Assembly: GCA_047617305.1 (NCBI GenBank)
Contig: JBLGCL010000031.1
Coordinates: forward strand, 1 to 19,727
Reading direction: 5' to 3'
Length of the DNA: 19,727 nucleotides
DNA from: DATFIX01 sp047617305
Lineage (GTDB): Archaea > Halobacteriota > Halobacteria > Halobacteriales > Natrialbaceae
In this document: positions 6,768 through 13,621 of the stretch, piece after piece
Position numbering within the stretch: the stretch's first letter is position 1
How the letters are laid out: every line of letters begins with the position of its first letter
Program-made: the position numbers and the translations under genes
Notes under the pieces: model-generated
The model's input: the letters and a program-made list of their open reading frames with translations, nothing else
Databases searched by the model: none
Told to the model about the DNA's origin: nothing

Positions 6768-7244
6768 TCACCCGGAGCCGATCCTGGATTTTGCCGCCAC
6801 GACCAGCAGGTCATCGCCCTGGACGGAGGGCGTCCGGTCGTAATCGGCGAACTCGCGGACCACCTTGGCCCCGGTCGCATCGAGGCAGTGGTGTACCGCC
6901 TCGCGGTCGACGACCGCGGTCCGCGACGGCTGGACGATCCGGTCGACCTGCTCGCCGTCCTCGTAGGCCTCGTAGATCGGCGTCATCGCGACCGTGTCGT
7001 CGTCCCGGATCTCGCGCCCGACGAACCCCCGGTACTCGGTTCCGACCTCGACACCCATCTCGGTAACGGGAATGGCGATCCGGCCGGTGCCGGCCCCCAC
7101 GTCCAGGACCGGGCCGGCGTCGGTCGCCCCCTTTGCGTATCGGACGAAGAACTCGACGTTGTCATTGGCATCGAACAAGTCATAGTGGTGAATTGCCCGG
7201 TCGTATTCGGTGCCGTTCTCGGTGGGCGCCTTCGTTTGATCCAC
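6768..7244 (-). pseudogene. SAM-dependent methyltransferase with the central part missing
   Basis: The 158-residue frame begins with a class I methyltransferase start: 'EYDRAIHHYDLFDANDNVEFFVRYAK', then the SAM motif I 'PVLDVGAGTGRIAIPVTEMGVEV' at residues 45-67. It then jumps directly to 'GTEYRGFVGREIRDDDTVAM' and a typical C-terminal end 'FADYDRTPSVQGDDLLVVAAKS'. Haloarchaeal relatives of this kind are usually about 240-260 residues. The missing stretch, roughly 90 residues by estimate, holds motifs II-IV: the SAM ribose acidic residue, the adenine pocket and the catalytic loop. An in-frame deletion is the simplest explanation. It starts with GTG directly after the stop of the upstream membrane-protein frame (TGAGTG), so it was probably co-transcribed with it. 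It may be expressed but is unlikely to bind SAM properly. Confidence 0.7.
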
Positions 7245-8024
7245 TCAACCCAGCCGCTGTCCCCGCCACGTCGTCCGGTCGTACATTCGGCCGACTTCCT
7301 CGCCCTGCTGACGGATCGCTACCGCCGTCGTGAACAGGAAGCCGCCGACCAGGACCGTTCCGACGAGTTCGACGCCGACGACGATGCCGGGATCGACGTC
7401 GGTGTAGCGGCCGGCCTGCTGGGCGACGACGACGGCCGCGAACCCCACCAGCGCGGGAACGAAGTGCCTGAGGATGGCCGCGATGGCCGTTCCCTCCGCG
7501 TTGCGAACGGTCAGGGCCGCGAACGCGAGCGTGTACGTCACGGCCCCCACGAGGCCGACCGCCTCGACGAGCGCGACAATGCCTCCGGTCCCGGAGAGGT
7601 ACGCGACCCACCAGGCGAGGATGAACGCGCCGATGACGACGTACCACGCTCACTCCGGGATCGAGAGCGAATCGACGTCCCCACGGTCGAGTTTCACCGT
7701 CGCGTACAGGGCCCGCACCCCCACGGCGCTGAACAGGAAGAAAAACAGCGTCGCGCCGATCCGGAACGCGGCGGCGGCCTCCTCGTAGGCCGTCGTCAAC
7801 TCCGCCAGCCCGGACACGCCGTAGACGATCGCCGCGGCCACGCCGACCGCGAGGTACCACCACCGATCCTCGTACGTCGAGACCAGGACTTCCCGGACGT
7901 AGACCGTGAGGTAGTAGACGAGCACGCTCGCCGCGACGATGATCGTCACGAACGCGAGCGTCCGGGCGACTGCGATCGCGGTTTGCGCCTCGGCCCCCAT
8001 CTGTGCGAGATGCGCCGCTGGCAT
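7245..8024 (-). pseudogene. Seven-helix membrane protein split by an in-frame TGA
   Basis: One reading frame runs from ATG 8024 (MPAAHLAQMGAEAQTAIAV) to TGA 7245-7247, broken only by TGA at 7650-7652. Both sides are clearly coding and continuous in frame. The first part ends 'KLDRGDVDSLSIPE'. The second continues 'AWYVVIGAFILAWWVAYLSG' and ends 'MYDRTTWRGQRLG'. About seven hydrophobic segments result, three before and four after the stop. I do not recognise the family. It is a plain polytopic membrane protein without obvious ligand motifs. The stop could be TGG (Trp) or CGA (Arg) changed at one base. A TATA-like box 27-33 nt upstream supports the ATG at 8024, and an in-frame GTG at 8039 is the alternative. 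The methyltransferase follows without a gap. Confidence 0.75.
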
Positions 8025-8050
8025 TGGGAGAGGATTCACCGGCCCGAGAC

Positions 8051-8057
8051 TTGAAAC
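8051..8057 (-). promoter_or_regulatory. TATA-like box of the seven-helix membrane protein
   Basis: The minus-strand sequence gtttcaa lies 27-33 nt before the ATG at 8024. A stronger AT-rich run (ctattaaac on the minus strand) is at 8092-8100, but it is too far for a leaderless start and may belong to another transcript. Confidence 0.35.
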
Positions 8058-8429
8058 CGACCCCCCTTCGCGGCCGACACTCCGAATTGGTGTTTAATAG
8101 CATGGGACAAGTACCGGGAAAGCAGCCCGATCGACGCGGTAGTGACCCCGATCGCGGTCCCGATCAGACTGCCGGGTCGTGTCGTCGGCTCCGTCGTCGC
8201 GGTCGCGTCGCTACTGGGGGACGGCGATAAAGGTAGAACTCGCGGTGACGGCGGGACTTCCGTCAGTCGTGACGGTCGTTGTCGACTCTCCGCGGCCGTC
8301 CTGGGAATGTCGACTGCGCTGTCGCTCGGCTGACCCGACCGGGGGACGCGGCCGAGATAGAAGCGCCCCGTTCCGCCGGGCTTAACGACCGAGATCCGGC
8401 CGCACAGGAAATCGATCGTGGGCCGCCTT
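8058..8429. other. Intergenic stretch without a supported gene
   Basis: About 370 bases between the seven-helix protein promoter and the halocyanin stop. Several frames are open on both strands, but none has a convincing start, domain or haloarchaeal protein composition. The one notable site is the AT-rich run gtttaatag around 8092-8100, which could act as a TATA box in either direction. A hydrophobic minus-strand segment around 8105-8170 (GSLIGTAIGVTTASIGLL) might be a remnant of a membrane protein. I would not call it a gene. Confidence 0.4.
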
Positions 8430-9182
8430 TCAACTACCGAGGCCGTCGATAGCGTACCCTCCGTCATCGTCGTCGTCACCGTCGTCGCCGCCCCCGTATC
8501 CACCCCCACCGCCACCGTACCCACCGGACTCGCAGGGCAGGTCAGCGGACAGGGAGGCGTCGCCGACGACGATCGCGCCGCACATCGACGACCGGCCGTG
8601 GATCGTGCAGTAGTACTCGTAGACGCCGGCGGACTCGAAGGTGTACGAGACGCTCTCGCCGCCGGATATCCCCTGCGAGAAATCCCAGGTCTCGGCGGCG
8701 TCGTGGAACTGTGTGCTCGTCACGTCGTGAGCGGCATTGTCCTCGTTCACCCATCGGACGGTCGTTCCGGGGTCGACGAACGCGCGAACCGGGTTGAACG
8801 CGAATCCTTCGAGCGCGACCGTCTTCGATTCGGCCGGTTCGGCTGTCATCGTCTCCGTGGTCGTCGTCTCCGTCGTCTCCGTCGTTGTTTCCGTGGTCGT
8901 CGTGCGTTCCTCGGTAGTAGGTTCCGGTTCCGTTTGCGTGGACGGCGGTTCGGTTTCCGTCGTCGTTCCGTCTTCCATCGAGTCCTGCGTTTCGTCGGCC
9001 GTCGTTTCGGCCGGGACGGTCGACGTCGGTGCCGGGGTCGTCGTTTCCGTGGCCGTCGGGGTGTCGGTGCCGCCGCCGGGTCCGGTTCCGCCGCCGAGAC
9101 CGCCGTCGGTACACCCGGCCAGGAGGCCGAGGACGCCGGCCGCGGAGGCTCGCCGGAGGAGCGCACGTCGTGTCGGGGCCAT
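8430..9182 (-). CDS. Halocyanin-type blue copper lipoprotein (Tat-exported)
   Basis: A 250-residue secreted electron carrier. The N-terminus has a twin-arginine signal (TRRALLRR) ending in a lipobox 'GLLAGC' with Cys24 as the likely lipid anchor. Residues about 25-118 are a low-complexity Thr/Glu/Pro linker, probably O-glycosylated. Residues about 120-207 form a plastocyanin-like cupredoxin. Its copper ligands are His152 ('NAAHDV'), Cys192, His195 and Met200 ('YYCTIHGRSSM'). The extreme C-terminus is an unusual Gly/Tyr/Asp tail (GGYGGGG... DDGDDDDDGGY) beyond the fold. Halocyanins carry electrons on the outer face of the haloarchaeal membrane to terminal oxidases or from other reductants. The gene lies downstream of a small membrane protein and a winged-helix regulator on the same strand, and shares a 19-bp upstream element with the membrane protein gene. 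Confidence 0.9.
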   Translation of the reverse strand: MAPTRRALLRRASAAGVLGLLAGCTDGGLGGGTGPGGGTDTPTATETTTPAPTSTVPAETTADETQDSMEDGTTTETEPPSTQTEPEPTTEERTTTTETTTETTETTTTETMTAEPAESKTVALEGFAFNPVRAFVDPGTTVRWVNEDNAAHDVTSTQFHDAAETWDFSQGISGGESVSYTFESAGVYEYYCTIHGRSSMCGAIVVGDASLSADLPCESGGYGGGGGGYGGGDDGDDDDDGGYAIDGLGS

Positions 9183-9233
9183 GGTGTGTCACTTACTCTC
9201 GTGGAAGCTCCCAAGAGGGTTTTCCCGAATCAG

Positions 9234-9252
9234 TCCGAATTTCGTCCGAAGT
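9234..9252 (-). promoter_or_regulatory. Shared 19-bp upstream element, copy A (halocyanin)
   Basis: The plus-strand sequence tccgaatttcgtccgaagt lies 52-70 nt upstream of the halocyanin ATG and matches copy B at 9617-9635 in 16 of 19 positions. All three differences are G/A changes. On the coding strand it contains TTCGGA twice, 11 nt apart, plus the near-palindrome TTCGGACGAA, so it looks like a protein-binding site. An AT-rich stretch (gggaaaaccc) just downstream may be the core promoter. Confidence 0.55.
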
Positions 9253-9276
9253 GTCGGAGCGGCGAACCGCCGCCGG

Positions 9277-9579
9277 TCACGTCCAGGTGATCCTCGCGAG
9301 GAAGAGCAGGGCGACGAGTTCGAAGCCACAGAGCAGGAACAGGCCCCACTGGTTTCCGGGGGAGACGGCGCCGAACCACGACCGGTAGGTCCGGTCGATC
9401 CCGTAGAAGTACAGCCACAGGAGGTTCTCGACGACGAGGAACGCCGCGAAGACGATGAGGCCGAGGGTGTGGGTCGCGCCCACCTCGCGGTAGCTCCGGA
9501 GCCAGGTCGCCAGGAGGCCGACGAGGAGCAGGACGTTGATCCCCGCGGCGGCGAGCGCGGCGTCCAGCAGCAGAGTCAT
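9277..9579 (-). CDS. Three-helix small membrane protein beside halocyanin
   Basis: A 100-residue protein with three strong hydrophobic helices at about residues 5-25 (LLDAALAAAGINVLLLVGLL), 37-60 (THTLGLIVFAAFLVVENLLWLYF) and 76-98 (WGLFLLCGFELVALLFLARI). I do not recognise a named family. The length, the ENLLWLYFYGID segment and the position next to a halocyanin and a winged-helix protein resemble a small conserved haloarchaeal membrane protein, possibly an accessory to membrane electron transfer. That is inference. The start at 9579 is set by a strong TATA box 28-34 nt upstream. The longer in-frame ATG at 9621 is upstream of that box and is rejected. It is probably co-regulated with halocyanin through the shared element. 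Confidence 0.75.
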   Translation of the reverse strand: MTLLLDAALAAAGINVLLLVGLLATWLRSYREVGATHTLGLIVFAAFLVVENLLWLYFYGIDRTYRSWFGAVSPGNQWGLFLLCGFELVALLFLARITWT

Positions 9580-9606
9580 TCGTTGTCCCCTTGCGCGACG
9601 AGGTTC

Positions 9607-9613
9607 ATATATC
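9607..9613 (-). promoter_or_regulatory. TATA box of the three-helix membrane protein
   Basis: The minus-strand sequence gatatat lies 28-34 nt upstream of the ATG at 9579, one of the clearest TATA boxes in the window. Copy B of the shared element begins 4 nt upstream of it, where a regulator could aid or block TBP/TFB binding. Confidence 0.6.
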
Positions 9614-9616
9614 TCT

Positions 9617-9635
9617 TCCAAATTTCGTCCAAGGT
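9617..9635 (-). promoter_or_regulatory. Shared 19-bp upstream element, copy B
   Basis: The plus-strand sequence tccaaatttcgtccaaggt matches copy A at 9234-9252 in 16 of 19 positions. It sits directly upstream of the TATA box of the three-helix membrane protein gene and downstream of the winged-helix regulator gene, all on the minus strand. Confidence 0.55.
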
Positions 9636-9682
9636 TGGGCGCCCGTCGGCGATTCCGCTCGGCGTCGTTCGTGTCGTCACGA

Positions 9683-9958
9683 TCACTCCAGCTCCCCGAA
9701 GATCTCCTCGACCACGTCCCAGTGGACGCGACAGCGATCGGTCGGGACGTAGACGGCGCCGTACCCCTCGCCCGCCTGCTCGATCACGCCGTTGTCCACG
9801 AGGACCTCGAGGTGATGGCGAACCGTCGTGTAATCCAGGTCCAGGGCCTCCGCGAGTTGGTTGGCGTTCCGTGGGCGCTCGTCGAGTGCGCGGAGGATCC
9901 TGGCGCGGTTGGGGCCGCCCCGCGAACTCGCGAGCACGTACCACAGGACGCCCTCCAT
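9683..9958 (-). CDS. Winged helix-turn-helix (ArsR-like) transcription regulator
   Basis: A 91-residue single-domain DNA-binding protein. 'SSRGGPNRARILRALDERPRNANQLAEALDLDYTTVRHHLEVLVDNGVIEQAGEGYGAVYVPT' is a classic winged helix: recognition helix around residues 40-52 (DYTTVRHHLEVLV), wing at 'AGEGYGAVYVP'. A short C-terminal helix 'WDVVEEIFGELE' may dimerise. There are no cysteine clusters, so it is not an obvious metal sensor. It lies upstream of the halocyanin-associated genes on the same strand, and the two shared elements begin downstream of it, so it is a candidate regulator of both. It has its own TATA-like box 25-31 nt upstream of the ATG at 9958. The fold is secure. The target is inferred. 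Confidence 0.88.
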   Translation of the reverse strand: MEGVLWYVLASSRGGPNRARILRALDERPRNANQLAEALDLDYTTVRHHLEVLVDNGVIEQAGEGYGAVYVPTDRCRVHWDVVEEIFGELE

Positions 9959-9982
9959 GCGGCGGTGGTCGCTCGCAGTGCA

Positions 9983-9989
9983 TGTAAAC
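9983..9989 (-). promoter_or_regulatory. TATA-like box of the winged-helix regulator
   Basis: The minus-strand sequence gtttaca lies 25-31 nt before the ATG at 9958, the leaderless spacing seen elsewhere in the window. Confidence 0.5.
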
Positions 9990-10079
9990 GCACCGTCGGT
10001 TCAGCCGTCGTCGCCTCCAGCCACGCGGGCCTATCGGGCGAGCGAGGGCAGGGGGCCGTCCCGTTGCCGTTCGGCGGGA

Positions 10080-10823
10080 TCAGTCGCTCTGGATCCGCGG
10101 CGCCAGCATGTACGTGACGTGGCCCTGGCCCTCGGCGATCTCGAAGTGCATCTTGACCGGGAACTCCTCCCCGAGGTCGACGGTCACTTCGGCGTCGCTC
10201 GGGATGGCCTTGTTCATGTCCTTGAGGTAGTCCAGGCTGTACAGCGAGTGGGCCGGGGCCACGGTGACGTCGATGAGGTCCTCGCGGCCGAGTTCGAAGT
10301 GCACGTCGTCGGTGTCGCCCTGCGCGTCGACGTAGAAGTGTTCGTCGGTGTCGTCGACGCCCAGGGCGATGTGGTCGGACACCATGTCGGCCGCCGTCAC
10401 CGCGCGGTTCACGTCCCGTCCTTCGAGGACGATCTCGGCGGGTAGATCGAGGTCGGGGATGTCGGGCTCCTGGCGGATCGAGTCGGGATCGATGAGCGCC
10501 AGCGTGTACTCGAGCCCGTCGATCTGGATGTGCAGTTTGCGGGTCTCCTCGTCGAGTTCGAGTTCGACGAGCTGGTCCGAGTCGGCCATGCCCGCGATGT
10601 TCTCGAGCCGGGAGAGGTTGACGCCGATGACGCCGCCGTCGGCCTCGTAGGACTCGAAGGCGTCGGCCGAGAGCGAGAGGTCGACCATCCCCACGTTCGC
10701 CGGATCGACGGCGCGGATCTCGAAGCCCTGTTCGGTGAGGTGGATCTTGCACTCGTCCACCAGCACGCTAATAGCGTCGAGCGCCGATGAAAGGGTGTCC
10801 GCGCTCACGATGGCCCTGAACAT
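10080..10823 (-). CDS. pcn: DNA polymerase sliding clamp (PCNA)
   Basis: A 247-residue archaeal PCNA, the usual haloarchaeal length. It begins MFRAIVSADTLSSALDAISVLVDECKIHL and has the two-domain clamp pattern with 'FEIRAVDPANVGMVDLSL', 'GVNLSRLENIAGMADSDQLV' and the interdomain region 'SIRQEPDIPDLDLPAEIVL'. It ends 'YMLAPRIQSD' with the loop preceding it (GHVTYMLAPRI) that clients dock on. Three copies form a ring around DNA and tether polymerase, Fen1, ligase and other clients. It is very acidic, as in halophiles. The chosen start at 10823 is confirmed by conservation of the MF-A N-terminus and by a TATA box 27-34 nt upstream. The longer in-frame start is upstream of that promoter. It is a single-gene unit. 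Confidence 0.97.
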   Translation of the reverse strand: MFRAIVSADTLSSALDAISVLVDECKIHLTEQGFEIRAVDPANVGMVDLSLSADAFESYEADGGVIGVNLSRLENIAGMADSDQLVELELDEETRKLHIQIDGLEYTLALIDPDSIRQEPDIPDLDLPAEIVLEGRDVNRAVTAADMVSDHIALGVDDTDEHFYVDAQGDTDDVHFELGREDLIDVTVAPAHSLYSLDYLKDMNKAIPSDAEVTVDLGEEFPVKMHFEIAEGQGHVTYMLAPRIQSD

Positions 10824-10849
10824 GTTGCTTCGGGTTACGAAAGCGGGGA

Positions 10850-10857
10850 TAAAAAAG
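10850..10857 (-). promoter_or_regulatory. TATA box of pcn
   Basis: The minus-strand sequence tttttta/ttttta ahead of tcccc lies 27-34 nt upstream of the ATG at 10823. It is a strong AT-rich box placed for a leaderless transcript. Confidence 0.6.
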
Positions 10858-11092
10858 GCACCCTTTTGAACCACCCGTTTCGACGGATACGCCCCCGAAT
10901 GTGCATTCGAGTGGTGACATCCGTCTCGACGATCTCCCCCCGACCAGAATCAGCACACTCGTTCCCCTCGGTGGTCTAAGAGGACTATCGACGCCTCGTT
11001 CACTGGGGACTGGGACGAGTAGAGATTGACTCTCGGGCAGTCCCGAAGTGGCCACCTCGACCGACGACCCCGATTCCTGCTGCCGGTGGTTG
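10858..11092. other. Divergent intergenic region with a 14-bp palindrome
   Basis: About 235 bases lie between the pcn promoter and the ATPase promoter, within roughly 330 gene-free bases overall. No reading frame here looks like a protein. A perfect inverted repeat CGAATG-TG-CATTCG is at 10896-10909, 73 nt upstream of pcn, and could be a regulator site. A 14-nt sequence ttcgacggatacgc at 10879-10892 recurs at 12858-12871. Confidence 0.4.
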
Positions 11093-11093
11093 A

Positions 11094-11131
11094 AATATTT
11101 TTGAACGAATATGGGCCTTTAGCCCAAATAT
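11094..11131 (+). promoter_or_regulatory. TATA box and overlapping palindromic operator of the P-type ATPase
   Basis: A TATA-like aatattt is at 11094-11100. About 8 nt downstream is an imperfect palindrome, ATATGGGC at 11109-11116 and GCCCAAATAT at 11122-11131, separated by ctt ta. It occupies the place where transcription should start, near 11122-11128, so a repressor bound there would block initiation. Metal-responsive repressors commonly sit like this. No matching regulator gene lies beside it. Confidence 0.5.
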
Positions 11132-11151
11132 CGTACCACTATGTTCGATAG

Positions 11152-12857
11152 ATGCCCGATTTTCCTCATGAATATATTACAAATGCGGTCATTTCCTCGG
11201 TCTCGATCGCGCTGCCGATGCTGTTCGACGTTCCGCCGACCGACGTGGCGTCCCCGTCGCTCCGTCGCGTTCTCTCCCGGGTCGCCGGGACCGCCGAGAC
11301 GCTCGCCGTCCAGTCCGCGGGTGAGGTGCCCGACGACGTGGACCCGTCGACGGTCGTCCCCCTGAGCGATCCCGAGGACGCGGCGGACGGGCTTCCCCCG
11401 TCCGTCGACGACCCGCCGATCGTGGCCGTCGACGGCTGGGCCCCGGCGGCAGTCGGGACGGTCCGGGAGACCGCCCCGGACTCCGTCGTCGCCGTTCGGG
11501 TGACCGTGGGGCCGGACGCTTTGGACGCCACGGCCGCGGCCGACGACACGACGCTGGCCCGGATCATCGACCTCGTTCGGGAAGCACGGGCGAACCGGAC
11601 GGCGATCGAGCGGTACGTCGACTGGCTGGCCGCCTACTACACGCCGGCCATCGTCGGCCTCGCCGTCCTCGTCGCGACCGTCCCGCCGCTGGCGCTCGGC
11701 GGCGCCTGGAACCCGTGGCTGGTGCGCGGGCTCACGCTCGTCGTCATCGCCTGTCCCTGTGCGTTCGTCATCTCGACGCCGGTAAGCGGCTTCTCAGCGA
11801 TTACCAGCGGCGCCAAGCAGGGCGTTCTCGTGACGGGTGGTCGCTACCTCGAAGCACTCGCCATGGTCGACGCCGTCGCGTTCGACAGGACCGGGACGCT
11901 CACCACCGCCGAGTTGACCGTGACCGACGTGATTCCCGCACCCGACGTGGACGAAACGGAGCTTCTGGGCGTCGTCAGGGGCATCGAAACGCGGAGCGAC
12001 CACCCGATCGCCGCGGCGATCGTCGAGCACGCCGAGGAACGGGGCGTCGCTCCCGCCGAGGTGACGGACTTCGAGTCGATGGCCGGCCGTGGCGTTCGGG
12101 CGACCGTCGAGGGTGAGACGTACCGCATCGGACGGCCGGAGCTGTTCGACCGACCGGGCGGCGAGGACGGCGTCGCGACCGACGGTGGCGCCGCTGCCCG
12201 GACGGCCACAGAGGGCGTGCCGTTCGACACGAGTCGGATCGGGGAGTTAGGACAGAGGGAACAACGGTCGTCCTCGTCGGTCGTGACGACCGGATCAGTG
12301 GAGCGATCGCCCTCGCGGACGAGCCCCGCGGCGACGCCGAGCGGGCGGTCGAACGGCTGCAGACGATGGGCGTCGAGACGGTGATGCTCACCGGGGACGA
12401 CGAGGCGGCAGCCCGGGGGGTCGCCGACGACCTGGGGATCGACGACGTGCGGGCGGGGCTGCTCCCCGACGAGAAGGTCGACGCAGTGGACGAACTCGAA
12501 TCGGATCGAACGGTGGCGATGGTCGGCGACGGCGTCATCGACGCGCCCGCCCTCGCGACGGCGACGGTCGCCGCGGCGATGGGGGCCGCGGGGACGGACA
12601 CCGCCATCGAGACGGCCGACGTCGCGCTCATGGCGGACGACCTCGGCCGACTCCCGTACGCGTTCTCCCTGGCCCGATCGGGGCGGGGGGTCATCAAGCA
12701 GAACGTGTGGGGGAGCCTGCTCGTCGAGACGACGCTCGCCGTCGCGGCGCCGCTCGGACTGATCGGCCCGGTGCTAGCCGTTTTGCTCGGGGACGCGGGG
12801 CTGACGCTCGGCGTCACCGGGAACGCGCTTCGATTGGCGCGACTGGGACCGGACTGA
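11152..12857 (+). pseudogene. Heavy-metal (P1B-type) P-type ATPase, truncated and frameshifted
   Basis: The reading frame from ATG 11152 (MPDFPHEYITNAVISS) carries the end of a P1B ATPase: two transmembrane segments around 'YYTPAIVGLAVLVATVPPL' and 'LTLVVIACPCAF' with the metal-site CPC at residues 201-203, the phosphorylation site DRTGTLT with Asp245, and 'SDHPIAAAIVEHAEE' (HP motif). Near 12250-12252 a one-base deletion shifts the frame. The sequence resumes one frame over as TEGTTVVLVGRDDRISGAIAL, then 'VMLTGDD' and the hinge 'MVGDGVIDAP', and ends with two more helices. The N-terminal metal-binding domain, first helices and TGE actuator motif are absent. Conserved residues are altered: DKTGTLT reads DRTGTLT, and GDGVND reads GDGVID. 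The intact enzyme would export Zn, Cu or similar ions. This copy is almost certainly dead. Confidence 0.87.
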
Positions 12858-13198
12858 TTCGACGGATACGCAGGAACTGGTTGGGGCGCTCGCCCGGCGT
12901 CGAACACCGCAGGCAAGGGCTGTCGTCGCCCGCCCAGTTCACGTTCGAGGAGCCACGGGCCGGGTACTCGTGGCTACCGTACTCGGTCGTCCCGCGGGGT
13001 ACTGCACGGTGCCCCTCGGCAACGACCTCCGGCGGGTATGCCTGGGGGCGATCCAGCGCCGTTCACAGATCGCGCGCAATCGAGACAGCCTCGACCACCC
13101 CGCGGCCGGCCGGCGACGGAGTAGTCCCCCGCCCCCGAGCGTGCCGGGTTCATTCGGTCCGAACGACTCGGGGACGCCCGACGCAAACGGGCTCGGGG
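12858..13198. other. Intergenic stretch after the ATPase remnant
   Basis: About 340 GC-rich bases with no convincing gene. The frames open here give arginine- and proline-rich translations typical of shadows. The stretch begins with the 14-nt repeat ttcgacggatacgc immediately after the ATPase stop. I see no terminator-like T run. Confidence 0.4.
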
Positions 13199-13621
13199 GT
13201 GCCCAGTAGAGGCGTTTTTATCGTCGGATTGCGTTCTACGGCCACGGCTACGGCACCGGAACAGTCGGCGACGTTTCTGACGGCGAGCGCGGTCGTCGTC
13301 GGGAACCTGCTCGCAGTCGGGACGCGGTTCGTGACCGATCCATCCCGGGCGTTCGTCGGGAGCATCGTCACCAGCGGCCTGCTCGGCCTCGTGTTCACCG
13401 TTCGGACGCTCCAGTTGCTCCGCGGGACCGGCGCGGTGCCGATCCCGGCCGCGACGCTCTCGACCGTCTTCGGGATCTGGTTCATGCTCGCGCCGCTGTT
13501 GTACGACACCGCGTCGGTCGGCTTCCTCGCCACCGCGGGTACGCAGTTCGCCGGTCTGTTGGTCGCGGCCTTCGCGACGTACCCGCTCCTCCACGGCCTG
13601 ACTGCCAGCGCGACCGCGTGA
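13199..13621 (+). CDS. Four-helix membrane protein with an SPW-repeat-like character, start uncertain
   Basis: From residue about 15 the protein is clearly membrane-embedded: 'SATFLTASAVVVGNLLAVGTRFV', 'AFVGSIVTSGLLGLVFTVRTLQLL', 'ATLSTVFGIWFMLAPLLYD' and 'GFLATAGTQFAGLLVAAFATYPLLHGL'. Four helices of about 20 residues and the phrase 'GIWFMLAPLL' resemble SPW-repeat membrane proteins, which have an S/A-P-W/L turn at a helix end. The role of that family is unknown. The start is doubtful. GTG at 13199 gives 140 residues, TTG at 13229 is also in frame, and a strong TATA-like gttttta at 13214-13220 would start transcription near 13240, where the frame reads ACG (13238-13240). An ATG-to-ACG change would leave a gene without its leaderless start. 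It follows the dead ATPase. Confidence 0.55.
   Translation: MPSRGVFIVGLRSTATATAPEQSATFLTASAVVVGNLLAVGTRFVTDPSRAFVGSIVTSGLLGLVFTVRTLQLLRGTGAVPIPAATLSTVFGIWFMLAPLLYDTASVGFLATAGTQFAGLLVAAFATYPLLHGLTASATA

Noticed and set aside
8737..9987. A 416-codon plus frame over halocyanin and its neighbours
   Set aside because: Its Ser/Val-rich start is the antisense of the Thr/Glu linker of halocyanin.
12240..12260. Programmed frameshift in the P-type ATPase
   Set aside because: There is no slippery run at the site, and other conserved residues are also mutated, so plain decay is more likely.
12970..13209. A 79-codon plus frame after the ATPase
   Set aside because: It has no promoter, no domain and a shadow-like Arg/Pro-rich composition.
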